A DNA stretch of 64,000 bases from Scandinavium manionii. GTDB taxonomy: Bacteria > Pseudomonadota > Gammaproteobacteria > Enterobacterales > Enterobacteriaceae. The stretch is from contig NZ_JALIGC010000035.1 of assembly GCF_024764775.1 (NCBI RefSeq), positions 62,001-126,000 of the forward strand, given 5' to 3'. Made by a program: the position numbers and the translations under genes. Positions 1 to 8,277 of the stretch are shown one piece after another. Under the pieces are notes generated by a model. It was given only the letters and a program-made list of their open reading frames with translations, did no database searches and was not told where the DNA came from. The number at the start of each line of letters is the position of its first letter. Positions within the stretch are counted from its first letter, which is position 1.

Positions 1-147
1 ACCAAAGATTCTGCGGGCAAAGAACAGAGTCGCTCCGTTGAGTACCGAACCTCCACCATTCTGGACAACGGTTCAGAAGGTAGCGCCTGGAAGAAATGCA
101 TGCAGGACGATGATGCTTTGGTGCCGGAGCTGACGTTTACTCGCTAA
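1..147 (+). CDS. C-terminal tail of an unidentified protein (partial)
   Basis: The window opens inside a reading frame that runs 48 codons to a TAA at 145-147. The visible tail is polar and contains one cysteine, with the ending VPELTFTR. No start is in the window and I do not recognise the family. The reading is supported only by the uninterrupted frame and normal codon use; the gene's job cannot be stated. Confidence 0.5.
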   Translation, partial: TKDSAGKEQSRSVEYRTSTILDNGSEGSAWKKCMQDDDALVPELTFTR

Positions 148-253
148 ATCAGTGCGGTAACCAGGCCGCTATCTTCAGTTTGGCCCCGAAAGCAATTAAA
201 CTAAAAAATATAGATTTGACTGATTCATCATTTGTATTGATGCATGGGGAGTT

Positions 254-1138
254 ATGGATTTACGACACCTGAAATACTTTCTGGCAGTTGCAGAAGAACG
301 GCATTTTGGCCGGGCGGCAGAGCGGCTCAACATCGTTCAGCCTGCATTGAGCATGCAGATAAAAGCGCTAGAAGCTGAGCTGGGCGGCCCTTTGCTGATC
401 CGCACCAGCCGTCGGGTCGAACTGACCGACGCCGGTAAGCTTTTGCAGGCTGAAGCCATGCGCACGCTGGAGCATATGGAACATACGCGTCTTGCGGTCG
501 AACGTTCAATTCGTGGTGAAACGGGTCGCATACGGGTCGGGTTTGCTGGCAATGCTGTCTTTAGCGGCAGGCTGATGCAGGACGTGCGCTCATTTCATCA
601 GACGTATCCGGATGCTGAGATTATTTGCCAGGAACTGGCCCCGCAGCTACAAAACGATGCAATCCAGAACGGTACGCTGGATGTCGGCTATATGCCTGAT
701 TACTATCCGGAACATGACCCGGCTATGATTTATGAGTCTGTAGGGAAATGGGGAAGGGTAGTGGTGATGTCCAGCGAGCATCCTCTTGCCGATAAAGAGA
801 GTCTGACCGTGGATATGCTGGCCAATGAGCCGTTGATCATGTACTCCATCAATGACGCGGATTCTGAACTTGATTCACAGTTACAAACGCTGCTGGGTGA
901 ATCATTAAATATCGCCTTGCGAATTTCCAGTTCACTGAGCGTGCTCGCCATGGCAGGGGCTGGATTGGGTATCGCGCTGGTTCCCGCGCCGTTAGCGCGG
1001 GTGGCGATCCCGGGCATCGTTTATCGAGTGCTGGATTCGAAAGAGCTGTCAGCGAATCTGATGATGGTCAGTCGTAAAGATGAACCCAGTGCTGCGGTAC
1101 AGGCTTATATTAACCACACGCGGCAAAATCTATGCTAG
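254..1138 (+). CDS. LysR-family transcriptional regulator
   Basis: A 294-residue protein with the classic LysR layout. An N-terminal winged helix-turn-helix lies at about residues 1-60 (start MDLRHLKYFLAVAEERHFGR, with the usual AAERLNIVQPALS recognition segment). An effector-binding domain from about residue 90 to the end is of the BenM/CatR type, which often senses small carboxylates. The ATG at 254 is preceded by a GGGAG-type ribosome-binding site. Its target is not obvious: upstream is an unidentified gene tail and downstream is a broken gene on the other strand. Family assignment is firm; the ligand and regulon are unknown. Confidence 0.88.
   Translation: MDLRHLKYFLAVAEERHFGRAAERLNIVQPALSMQIKALEAELGGPLLIRTSRRVELTDAGKLLQAEAMRTLEHMEHTRLAVERSIRGETGRIRVGFAGNAVFSGRLMQDVRSFHQTYPDAEIICQELAPQLQNDAIQNGTLDVGYMPDYYPEHDPAMIYESVGKWGRVVVMSSEHPLADKESLTVDMLANEPLIMYSINDADSELDSQLQTLLGESLNIALRISSSLSVLAMAGAGLGIALVPAPLARVAIPGIVYRVLDSKELSANLMMVSRKDEPSAAVQAYINHTRQNLC
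751..758 (+). other. KOPS octamer (FtsK-orienting), pointing right toward dif
   Basis: GGGAAGGG fits GGGNAGGG. It lies left of dif on the plus strand, the orientation expected for guiding FtsK toward dif. Confidence 0.5.
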
Positions 1139-1194
1139 GTAATTACTGGAAATTTTGGTTGGACAGGCCGGAGGCGCGTCCGCATGTGTTTACG

Positions 1195-2005
1195 CTATGA
1201 GATCAAATCCTGTTTGCTGATACCATCAACTTTACTGAACATTTCTGCAAAAAGCCTGTCATCTTTTTTTGCCCAGAATGTGTCTAAATCATCTCCACCC
1301 CAAATATCATGGGTATGACACACAAACTCAAGTAAACCTGACTTATGGAAATTAAAATCCATGAATTTCTCAACACTTCTGTCAATAATATTTTGGTAAA
1401 AAAGTACCACTTTACAATTCCGATTTTGTATATTGTATATTGTATAATGATAATAGCTCGTTAAGGTGAGATCGTAGTGATGAAAGATTTGAGTTGTCGG
1501 TAATTCTGTGATGATATAAAAAAACAAAATCCTTTGTTCCCCGCAATTTTATTTGCCGTGAAACTCGTCGTTTAAATGCCCTATTATCCTCTCTCACTTG
1601 GAGTGGGTTATGATGTGTAAATTCGAACCCGAGCATGTGTCGGGGACTGTACTTGTCATTGCATTTTTTATAATACGCGGAGCGAATAACAGAGTTGGTG
1701 CCATCCGGGCATTGTACCAGGCAATCTGTTTTCAGCAGATTTTTATAATTATCATGTTCCATTTGAAGAATATACTCAATATTGGAACGTCCTGCGGAAA
1801 AAACCGTACTAAAAGATTTTCTGTTGTGCCTGCGTAAGATATCATCGGGAAGACAGTTCTCACCCATAGAAACCCAAAGCGTATCAGCTTTGAGATTGTC
1901 TTTGTTCTTCCATTTTTTATGCATGTTTTTAATCGTGCGCTTAAAAGAACGCAAATTGTTTTTTATATATTGATTCATGATCATCGCATTTATTACCTTT
2001 AGCAC
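1195..2005 (-). pseudogene. DUF1796-like (putative papain-like cysteine peptidase) gene, frameshifted by a 7-bp repeat
   Basis: Two overlapping minus-strand frames together make one protein. The upstream frame (from 2005, more likely ATG 1984 or 1978) carries the N-terminal part with SMGENCLPDDILRRH and FEFTHHNP. It stops shortly after LLSLYNIQ. The downstream frame begins with YNIQNRNCKVVLFYQN and runs to a TAG at 1195-1197. The split falls on a tandem ATACAAT repeat. Removing one 7-bp copy joins LSLYNIQ to NRNCKVV in frame. The pattern (VSxGENC motif, FTHHxP, WGGDDLDTFWA near the end) is what I associate with DUF1796 proteins, whose function is unsettled. The gene is AT-rich compared with its neighbours, suggesting acquisition. 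It is either a recent pseudogene or switchable by repeat loss. Confidence 0.6.
1425..1445. repeat. Three-unit 7-bp tandem repeat causing a frameshift
   Basis: On the plus strand the units read TTTGTAT, ATTGTAT, ATTGTAT. They lie exactly where the DUF1796-like frame breaks. Because 7 is not a multiple of three, losing one unit or gaining two would restore the full frame. Confidence 0.75.
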
Positions 2006-2208
2006 TATCTTTGTTGTAGGGGATAAGCTACACCATTCATAAGTATAATCCTCTGTGAAAAATGTAATTCACAATGCAATTAATAATTAAATCGTGGGTA
2101 AATAGTTAGCACAGGAATATACGCTTAAACGTAGCATTGATTTCCCCATCGTGGAATATAGGGATTTTCTTAAAATATAGAAGAATAAATGAAGGTGAAG
2201 ATTTGAGT

Positions 2209-2323
2209 CTATCTTGCTCCAGGGTGCATCAGCCGACTGGTGGTATCGTCAACATAGACCAGAGCAGTACAGGGCCTCAAACCAGTGATTGTCGCAGCCG
2301 TCAATCTGTATCCGCTCGCAACG
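2209..2323 (-). pseudogene. Remnant of an ISNCY/IS1202-type transposase (catalytic core region)
   Basis: On the minus strand a short stretch reads ERIQIDGCDNHWFE. After a frame change it continues ALVYVDDTTSRLMH. This is the familiar DDE-domain pattern of ISNCY-family transposases (IQIDG...WFE...VDD.TSRLM). The fragment has a frameshift and no start or neighbouring domains, so it is dead. It fills most of the gap between the DUF1796-like gene and the LysR gene at 2326. The rest of that gap shows nothing I can name. Family identification is from memory of the motif pattern. Confidence 0.55.
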
Positions 2324-2325
2324 AA

Positions 2326-3222
2326 TTAAGTATTAACACGAATTGCTGAAATTAATGCTTTCAGTGCTGCTGGCATTTGCCGGTGACCGGAAAAATAGAG
2401 GCAGAAACCGGGTACAGTCGGTGACCAGTCAGACAGTACGCGTACCAGTCTGCCAGCTGCAACATATTGTCTATTTTTTTCGCTGTCGAGGGCATACACC
2501 AACCCAATCCCTTGTAGCGCAATATCAGTCATCAAATCGACCGTATCAAATACCAGCGGACCGTGTACCGGTATCGCAATGTGTCTACCTTCTTTGACAA
2601 ATTCCCATCGATACTGATTACCACTGGCGATTTGACGTCTGCCAATACATAAATGCTGTTGTAAATCTTGTGGCGTCTTCGGTAGAGGAACACGGCGAAA
2701 ATAATCGGGCGAACCATACACAGCGGCAGTGAGGTCATGAGTAACCCGTACCACATTCATATCCTGAGGTATATCAGAGTGTAATCTGATACCGGCATCA
2801 AAACCCTCTTTAATAATATCTACAAAGCTATCATTGAGCGAAATCTCCAGAGTTATATCAGGAAAGTTACGACAGAAATCCTGAAAAATAGGTTCCAGGA
2901 CCATCTGATACGCAATGCGAGAAGAGTTGATCCGTAGTCTGCCGTGGGGAAGCTTGCGGAAGGCGTTTACATCTTCGACAGCCTCCTCAATAGTCGAAAA
3001 TGCAGGAGCAATTTTTTCCAGCAATGCCATTCCTGCTGCGGTAGGTGAAACGGTACGGGTAGTACGATTAAGCAGTCTGACACCGAGTCTTTCTTCCAAC
3101 GATCTTAAGGAATGGCTAAGAGTGGAGGAAGTCAGATTAAGTCGCGCTGCGGCTCGGCGGAAACTTCGCTCTTCGGCAACAGCAACAAATGCCGTCAGTT
3201 CTCCCAGCTCATTGGTGCGCAT
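2326..3222 (-). CDS. LysR-family transcriptional regulator, divergent from a dehydrogenase gene
   Basis: A 298-residue LysR protein. The N-terminal helix-turn-helix lies within residues 1-65 (LTAFVAVAEERSFRRAAARL, then SSTLSHSLRSLEERLGVRLL). A substrate-binding domain of the DmlR/AaeR-like group follows from about residue 90. It starts at an ATG at 3220-3222 and is divergent from the short-chain dehydrogenase at 3402, the usual arrangement for a LysR protein and its target. The 179-bp space between them holds an inverted repeat suited to a LysR site. Effector unknown. Confidence 0.88.
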   Translation of the reverse strand: MRTNELGELTAFVAVAEERSFRRAAARLNLTSSTLSHSLRSLEERLGVRLLNRTTRTVSPTAAGMALLEKIAPAFSTIEEAVEDVNAFRKLPHGRLRINSSRIAYQMVLEPIFQDFCRNFPDITLEISLNDSFVDIIKEGFDAGIRLHSDIPQDMNVVRVTHDLTAAVYGSPDYFRRVPLPKTPQDLQQHLCIGRRQIASGNQYRWEFVKEGRHIAIPVHGPLVFDTVDLMTDIALQGIGLVYALDSEKNRQYVAAGRLVRVLSDWSPTVPGFCLYFSGHRQMPAALKALISAIRVNT

Positions 3223-3280
3223 GCAGTTATCCCATTAATGAATGTGAGCCATTAGTTCATGTGATATAGCATGGCTTATT

Positions 3281-3311
3281 TTAACCAATAAAGCATCTTA
3301 TAGTTGGTCAA
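3281..3311. promoter_or_regulatory. Candidate LysR operator in the divergent promoter region
   Basis: TTAACCAA at 3281-3288 and TTGGTCAA at 3304-3311 form an inverted repeat with 7 of 8 positions matching across a 15-bp spacer. This fits the size of an activator-binding LysR site. It lies midway between the two divergent start codons. Confidence 0.4.
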
Positions 3312-3401
3312 TCAGCCTTAAGAAAATGAGTTAGGTTTTAGCCGTTCAGGTTATTTATTCACATTACGACAACATCATAAATATCAAGGGGTAAATTCAT
3401 C

Positions 3402-4154
3402 ATGAAAACTTTCGCTGATAAAGTGGTACTGATTACCGGGGGGACTTCTGGGATTGGCCAGGTAACTGCTCTTGCCTTTGCCAGAGAGGGGGCCAATGTT
3501 GTCGTTCTGGGACGACGGGAAGTTGAGGGAAAAGAAACTGTCGCTCTCATCGAGAAGGTAGGTGGGAAAGGTCTCTTTATACAGACGGATATTTCAGACG
3601 AGGAAGCGATTGCTTTCTCAGTTACGCGAACTATTGAAGTATTTGGTGCCCTTCATTTTGCATTCAACAATGCAGGTATTTTCCTCACACCAGCCCCCAT
3701 TACTGAAACCTCAGCTGATGCCATTGACCGCATTTTGACGGTTAATGTGCGTGGCACCGCACTTTGTATGAAATATCAAATCCCTGCGATAATGACAAGC
3801 GGGGGTGGTGGTATCGTCAATACCGCCTCCTTCCTGGGGCTCAGGGCCTTTCCGGGGTCGGCGATATATAACGCCAGTAAGTCTGCCGTTATCGGGCTGA
3901 CCAAATCTGCGGCAGTGGAGTTTGCTTCACAGGGAGTTCGGATCAATGCGGTGTGTCCGGGCGTCATTGATACGCCCATGAACGAGGAGATGCGGACAGA
4001 AGAAAGCGGTCGTGATTTTCTCAATAACCTGCAACCGATGAAGCGCACTGGAAATCCAGAAGAAATTGCCGGTGCGGTTATTTATTTATGTTCTCCAGGT
4101 GCAGGGTTTATTACGGGCACCACACTCAGTGTTGATGGCGGGATTACAATTTAG
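3402..4154 (+). CDS. Short-chain dehydrogenase/reductase (SDR)
   Basis: A 250-residue classical SDR. The Rossmann nucleotide-binding motif is at residues 12-19 (TGGTSGIG). NNAG is at 89-92, the catalytic serine is near 143 and YNASK has Tyr156 and Lys160. The C-terminal end VDGGITI is typical. Arg38-Arg39 after the second beta strand would favour NADP(H). The substrate cannot be read from the sequence. The divergent LysR gene at 2326-3222 is its probable regulator. A hairpin terminator follows at 4179-4205. Confidence 0.9.
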   Translation: MKTFADKVVLITGGTSGIGQVTALAFAREGANVVVLGRREVEGKETVALIEKVGGKGLFIQTDISDEEAIAFSVTRTIEVFGALHFAFNNAGIFLTPAPITETSADAIDRILTVNVRGTALCMKYQIPAIMTSGGGGIVNTASFLGLRAFPGSAIYNASKSAVIGLTKSAAVEFASQGVRINAVCPGVIDTPMNEEMRTEESGRDFLNNLQPMKRTGNPEEIAGAVIYLCSPGAGFITGTTLSVDGGITI

Positions 4155-4178
4155 GTTCCTGGCGCATTTCAAGAAAAC

Positions 4179-4205
4179 TAGCCCGAGTTAAAGTCCGGGC
4201 TATTT
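4179..4205 (+). terminator. Terminator of the SDR gene
   Basis: TAGCCCG (4179-4185) pairs with CGGGCTA (4196-4202), followed by TTT. Confidence 0.6.
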
Positions 4206-4238
4206 AAACCTGTTTTTTCCAAATATTTCTTCTGAACG

Positions 4239-4382
4239 TCACTGAAGTTTCACCAGAGCATTAAGAATATCGTCCTGATCCAAGGATCGCTGGGATTTCT
4301 TCGTTGTGGGGGTTTTACGCCTGCGTGAAGGACCGTGTTCGTTGTCCACAATGGCACCCTGGTCGATTTCAGAGTTTGTCAT
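4239..4382 (-). CDS. Small hypothetical protein, 47 residues
   Basis: An ATG at 4380-4382 opens a 47-codon frame ending TGA at 4239-4241. The protein is strongly charged: an acidic start, then a basic patch (SRRRKTPTTKKSQR), then a short amphipathic tail. No clear Shine-Dalgarno sequence precedes it. It may be the preserved end of a decayed mobile-element or phage gene in the debris between the SDR gene and dif. I do not recognise a family. Confidence 0.25.
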   Translation of the reverse strand: MTNSEIDQGAIVDNEHGPSRRRKTPTTKKSQRSLDQDDILNALVKLQ

Positions 4383-4663
4383 AGGTGGAGTAGGGAAGTG
4401 ATACACCATTTAGCCGGAGCTCTTTATGTCCCTCAGGGTAATGCCAGACATCGATGTATTTACCAATCGCCCGACGACTGAATTCGCTGGCAAGGCGGCT
4501 ATTTTATTCTGCTGGGTCCATGAGATAAAAGGTCTTATTCATTGCAGATGTATTTGCCAGGTTTCAACTGGTGAGGTGTCGGCGTGGCCATCCGCGCAGC
4601 ATAATCACTCACAAACTGCGATTGTGATGTTTACCGGACGATCGATGATATTCGAGGAAAAGA

Positions 4664-4880
4664 ATGACACGAACAGTCGAAAAAAATTGAGTACGATCTG
4701 GAGCGAGTACGCCGCGAACGTGATGCCTTGAAAGCCAATCGTGGTGGGCAGTCTAACTATAAGATGGCGTGTATGATGGTATCTGCGCTGGAGATAGCGC
4801 TTTCAGACGCCATCAGCGACCAGGCCAACCGATGCCCACAAAACACCGGATTCTGCCTGATTCCATCTTGGTGCGCATAA
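4664..4880 (+). pseudogene. Gene fragment with a one-base break in an A-run, ending inside dif
   Basis: An ATG at 4664 follows a good ribosome-binding site (GAGGAAAAG). The frame reads MTRTVEK and then stops just after a run of seven A's. In the +1 frame the text continues as a coiled-coil-like, charged stretch (EYDLERVRRERDALKAN), then ALEIALSDAISDQAN, to a TAA at 4878-4880. One extra A would join the two. The segment 4383-4663 upstream has no gene I can support. Probably debris of an acquired gene; family unknown. Confidence 0.3.
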
Positions 4881-4897
4881 TGTATATTATGTTAAAT
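4870..4897 (+). other. dif: dif, the chromosome dimer resolution site (XerCD target)
   Basis: The 28 bases consist of the XerC arm GGTGCGCATAA (4870-4880), the central hexamer TGTATA (4881-4886) and the XerD arm TTATGTTAAAT (4887-4897). As I remember it, this is identical to the E. coli dif site. XerC and XerD recombine here, activated by FtsK at the septum, to resolve dimeric chromosomes. One such site exists per chromosome, so it places the window at the replication terminus. The nearest intact gene is yjjJ, starting its stop codon 93 bp to the right. Confidence 0.93.
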
Positions 4898-4989
4898 TAC
4901 ATCTAACGGACTCTTGCTCGATAAGTCTTCGCAGTCAGCCATTCTTCTTGCATTGTTAATGGGCCACCCTGTTACGTGACCTTCGGCTA

Positions 4990-6294
4990 TTATCCCAAAC
5001 GCGATAAACGCGATGTCATCTCATCAAGGTGGCTACGCAACGCCACAAGGCATGGACCAAAATTGGCGGAAAAGCGACGGCTCTCACTGGCCAGAGCGAA
5101 AAAGTCTTCAGCCAGCGCCAGAGCTTCTTGCCAGATTTCCCCGCTAATCACTTCAGATAGCGTCACCGGTCGTAATGTATTCACTCTTTCGCCACCTGAT
5201 TTCGGGGCAAAACCCATTGGCAGAATATCGTAGGCTGGTGCAAGCCGGTATGGACGACCATGGCCGCTGATGAACGACAAGTTTCCATGGTGCATATCAG
5301 TATTGCCAATCAGCATCCCAAACGCCCAAAGCCGCGCCGTGCCAATGGCGGCATCAGAATGAACACACCCCTGCTTTACCAGTTCATTAACCAGAACAGG
5401 CCAGGAGTCCCTCGCCCGGCCAACAAACTCTGCTTCCAGCGCCCGCAAAGAAAAGATACCTATCCGGCCTAATGGCCCTATGCGATCGAACCTGGGGATC
5501 TCAAGGAAGCGCTGCCCGCCAAAATCAAACACCTCTGTTTCTACGCCAAGCACTTTTAACGCAAGATGTTCGGCCTGAAGCAGATCGCGCCAGCGTTCAC
5601 TTACAGGGTTATCGTCCAGAGCCGTAAATTTCACCAACACATGACCACGTTCTGTATAGGTGCAAAATTTTGGTTGTTCTCCGCCAGCAGATGAACCTGG
5701 TACCTCACCGGAACTCACAGCCAATGCCAGCCTTGGGTAGGTACTGGCACGTTCAACGGGAACAGGTAACGGCATCTCGAGAAACAAGTTTCTTGCCTGT
5801 TCCCCTACTAATATATTCCCCACGGCATCGTGCCCATATGCGAGTAAAGCTCTAATAACGTCCGTGTCTGTCCAGGCTTCTGGATTAGTCGACAGGCCAA
5901 GCTCGGCTGAATATGCTGAGGCATACGCGCGCCCAAGATATCCCTGCGGCCGCATGTCAAATAGCCACCATGGCAGCCCGTCACTATGGAGACAGACGCT
6001 ATCCGTCTGCTCCATGACAAATCCCTCTGGATGAACGGGGATGAGTTGCCCCAGTGGTTTGACTTGTCCAGCTTCGGTAATGCGGTAAATAGGGGCAAAA
6101 CGAAACCCGCGAAAAGCATCGCGCATAGCATATTGAATAGATGGTCCTGAACCAATTCGAACAACATCATCACCGAGTGCTTTTAAATCTCGGGAAACGG
6201 TTGGCTGACTAATACCCAAAATATCAGTCAGTTGCCTCACAGTCATCGGCCCCTGGCGTAGTCGTTGGCGTATCGTGTCACATCGGTTTGTCAT
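4990..6294 (-). CDS. yjjJ: YjjJ-type HipA-family serine/threonine kinase with N-terminal helix-turn-helix
   Basis: A 434-residue HipA-like protein that, unlike HipA, carries its own DNA-binding domain. Residues 1-48 form a winged helix with ISQPTVSRDLKAL. The kinase part shows a glycine-rich GSSAGGEQPKF segment, a VLVKFTA lysine, the catalytic loop NTDMHHGNLSF (Asp333) and the metal-binding YDILP (Asp356). These are the residues expected of active HipA kinases, which phosphorylate targets such as aminoacyl-tRNA synthetases. There is no separate hipB-like antitoxin gene next to it. The length agrees with E. coli YjjJ (about 443). Direct repeats upstream may be its own operator. The stop codon lies 93 bp from dif. 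Confidence 0.85.
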   Translation of the reverse strand: MTNRCDTIRQRLRQGPMTVRQLTDILGISQPTVSRDLKALGDDVVRIGSGPSIQYAMRDAFRGFRFAPIYRITEAGQVKPLGQLIPVHPEGFVMEQTDSVCLHSDGLPWWLFDMRPQGYLGRAYASAYSAELGLSTNPEAWTDTDVIRALLAYGHDAVGNILVGEQARNLFLEMPLPVPVERASTYPRLALAVSSGEVPGSSAGGEQPKFCTYTERGHVLVKFTALDDNPVSERWRDLLQAEHLALKVLGVETEVFDFGGQRFLEIPRFDRIGPLGRIGIFSLRALEAEFVGRARDSWPVLVNELVKQGCVHSDAAIGTARLWAFGMLIGNTDMHHGNLSFISGHGRPYRLAPAYDILPMGFAPKSGGERVNTLRPVTLSEVISGEIWQEALALAEDFFALASESRRFSANFGPCLVALRSHLDEMTSRLSRLG

Positions 6295-6306
6295 CGTGAT
6301 GAATCA

Positions 6307-6341
6307 CTCAATGAATAGATAGATGAATATCTCAATGAATA
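6307..6341. promoter_or_regulatory. Direct repeats upstream of yjjJ, candidate operator
   Basis: CTCAATGAATA occurs at 6307-6317 and again at 6331-6341. A related GATGAAT lies between them, giving a 24-bp period just before the yjjJ start. The spacing suits a self-regulating helix-turn-helix protein. The rest of the 6295-6781 gap holds a doubtful small frame (6351-6536) and the control region of the adhesin gene. Confidence 0.35.
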
Positions 6342-6350
6342 AACAATCTA

Positions 6351-6536
6351 TCAGCTGTTTTGTGATGTGTCATCTTCGTAATGTAGGATAACCCAGGTTA
6401 TCCAGTACATCATGGCTCCAGCGCCCTGCTCCATCACCAAGATGCGGCCAGCAATCAGGTTCCACAGCCCCTCAGTCATGTACTGCTGAATGGACAGGCA
6501 AAACATAATACTCTTTTCTATTTCGTTAAATTTCAT
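6351..6536 (-). CDS. Doubtful small hypothetical protein, 61 residues
   Basis: A 61-codon frame from an ATG at 6536. The protein has a hydrophobic middle (LWNLIAGRILVMEQGAGAMMYWITWVIL) and a polar end. No Shine-Dalgarno sequence is evident and I do not recognise a family. It could be a leftover of an acquired gene or a chance frame in an AT-rich stretch. Confidence 0.22.
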   Translation of the reverse strand: MKFNEIEKSIMFCLSIQQYMTEGLWNLIAGRILVMEQGAGAMMYWITWVILHYEDDTSQNS

Positions 6537-6629
6537 AACCAGGAAATTAAAACTCTAAATATAGTACTTTAAATTCAGTGTATTATGTAATTAAGGAATA
6601 AAACCTAACGGCAAATCAGCATTTTCAAA

Positions 6630-6707
6630 TTTGCATCAACAGGGTCTAATTTCATACTATCTTCACTTGAAGGTGCCAGATAAAACGCTATTTATAGAGG
6701 TGTTACC
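6630..6707 (+). promoter_or_regulatory. Control region A, before the adhesin gene; similar to a second copy at 8112
   Basis: This stretch aligns with 8112-8186. Shared blocks are TTTGCATCAA, TAATTTC/GTATTTC, TA(C/G)TATCT, GGTGCCAG and GCTATTTAT, ending in GTTACC. A further shared TTCAGTGTATT lies upstream of each copy (6574 and 8078). The copies sit at similar positions before two fimbrial genes, so they are probably duplicated regulatory DNA. Confidence 0.5.
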
Positions 6708-6781
6708 TGAATATGCAATGAAATCATTAAATTTCAGGGTGGCAATATTTTATATCTTACTAAAGATAATGAGAAATTAAA

Positions 6782-7813
6782 GTGAAGAAAGCAAAATTCC
6801 TATTTTCCTTAGCTAAGTTAATTGCCTTGCTCGGGGTTGTGTTTGTCTCAGTGCCTGCAATGGCCAATGGCAACTGTACAAATACCAACGGGCCGAACCA
6901 AATCACGATAGACACTGGAAATCGGGAAATTACTGACCCTGCTAATAATACAGCGGGTTATGTCATGGACCAGGCATATAGCTGGAGTGGTTACACTACC
7001 ACCTTTTCATGTGCCTGTTCGGCTAATGGAAACTGGGTATTAACCTCCTTTATGCTACTCCCTGATGCCGGAAGCGGTTGGTATAACTATAACGATTACC
7101 TCGATATGAAGCTGACAATCACTAATATTGGTGGGATTGGGACTCGAGATGTTCCTTTTGAAAACCTGGTAGCCTCATCGACAAAATGTTACTCAGGTGC
7201 CAAAACATGGCCTAATGCATCCGGCACCAATGGCTATATTTCACTAAGAGTACGGAAATCAATGGTCGGTGTAATCAATTTACCACAGATGAAAGTTGCG
7301 GCTATATATGCCTGTTTAGCCAATGATGGTCTCTGTGATGCTTCTACGCCACCCACGGCTGAATATTATTTCACCGGTACGGTCACTGTACCGCAAAACT
7401 GTGTGATTCACGCAGGAACACAACTGAGTGTTCCATTAGGCGACTTTTACAGCAGTGATTTTAAAACTGTCGGGCAAAAACCCGATAACTACACCCCAAA
7501 AGCCTTTACTGTGCCGATCACCTGCAATGACATGAGTGCCACGGCAAATCTGACGTTGCGTATTGAAGGTAATGCTTCTGTTGATGTCCCTGACGCTTTG
7601 CAATCAGACAACAGTGATGTAGGCGTGATTGTGACAGATGAAAGTGGTCATTCATTGGTGCCTAACGATATGACCAGTAAGATCCCTTTTCAGTTAGATG
7701 CCAATAACAGTTCGAATATCACATTACATGCTTATCCTGTGGGCACCACGGGCAATACACCTGCAGTGGGTACATTTACCACACTGGCTTATTTACGGAT
7801 TGATTTTGCCTAA
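6782..7813 (+). CDS. Fimbrial tip adhesin, two-domain
   Basis: A 343-residue secreted protein with a cleavable signal peptide (about residues 1-28, ending VPAMA). Size and layout resemble FimH-like adhesins. An N-terminal receptor-binding half with several cysteine pairs (NGNCTNTN, FSCACSANG, STKCYSG, YACLANDGLC) is followed by a pilin domain from about residue 205 (VTVPQNCVIHAGTQLSVPLGDF), ending in the YLRIDFA donor strand. The start is GTG at 6782 after GAGAAAT. It is unusual that the adhesin precedes the pilin gene and is separated from it by 464 bp with its own control region. The receptor is unknown. Confidence 0.8.
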   Translation: MKKAKFLFSLAKLIALLGVVFVSVPAMANGNCTNTNGPNQITIDTGNREITDPANNTAGYVMDQAYSWSGYTTTFSCACSANGNWVLTSFMLLPDAGSGWYNYNDYLDMKLTITNIGGIGTRDVPFENLVASSTKCYSGAKTWPNASGTNGYISLRVRKSMVGVINLPQMKVAAIYACLANDGLCDASTPPTAEYYFTGTVTVPQNCVIHAGTQLSVPLGDFYSSDFKTVGQKPDNYTPKAFTVPITCNDMSATANLTLRIEGNASVDVPDALQSDNSDVGVIVTDESGHSLVPNDMTSKIPFQLDANNSSNITLHAYPVGTTGNTPAVGTFTTLAYLRIDFA

Positions 7814-8111
7814 TGACGTTGCGCGCAGAATAGATACCACCCGGCAACAAATAAAAATAGTTATCAGTTAACATGAATGTCGATTGCTTATTTGAAATAC
7901 TTAACGATGGGTAATTTATTTGCGATGTCAGCGATAAACCCTAAAGCAGGGTTTAGAGTCCTGCCCTATGCATTTCAACCATGCGTTTAAGCCTATCCAT
8001 TATTTGTTTTTTAGAACATTGAATTACATAACCAAAGAGTTTAAATTTTCATTGATATCATAAAGTTAACAATAATTTTCAGTGTATTGAATCGTGTCGT
8101 TTTTTTTGATG

Positions 8112-8186
8112 TTTGCATCAATTAAGTCGTATTTCGTAGTATCTCGCCTGTGGGTGCCAGCCGAGTTAGCTATTTATGTTGTTACC
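8112..8186 (+). promoter_or_regulatory. Control region B, before the major pilin gene
   Basis: The second copy of the element described at 6630-6707. It ends about 90 bp before the pilin start. The 7814-8277 gap contains nothing else I can name: it is AT-rich, with an oligo-T run just before this element, and no supported frame. Confidence 0.5.
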
Positions 8187-8277
8187 ATCTACGTTACCGC
8201 ACCTCTATTAGATGCATTTTTTATGCACCTAACATAATAACCCGGATGTTAAATCTACTGATATTTAAGGACTCATT

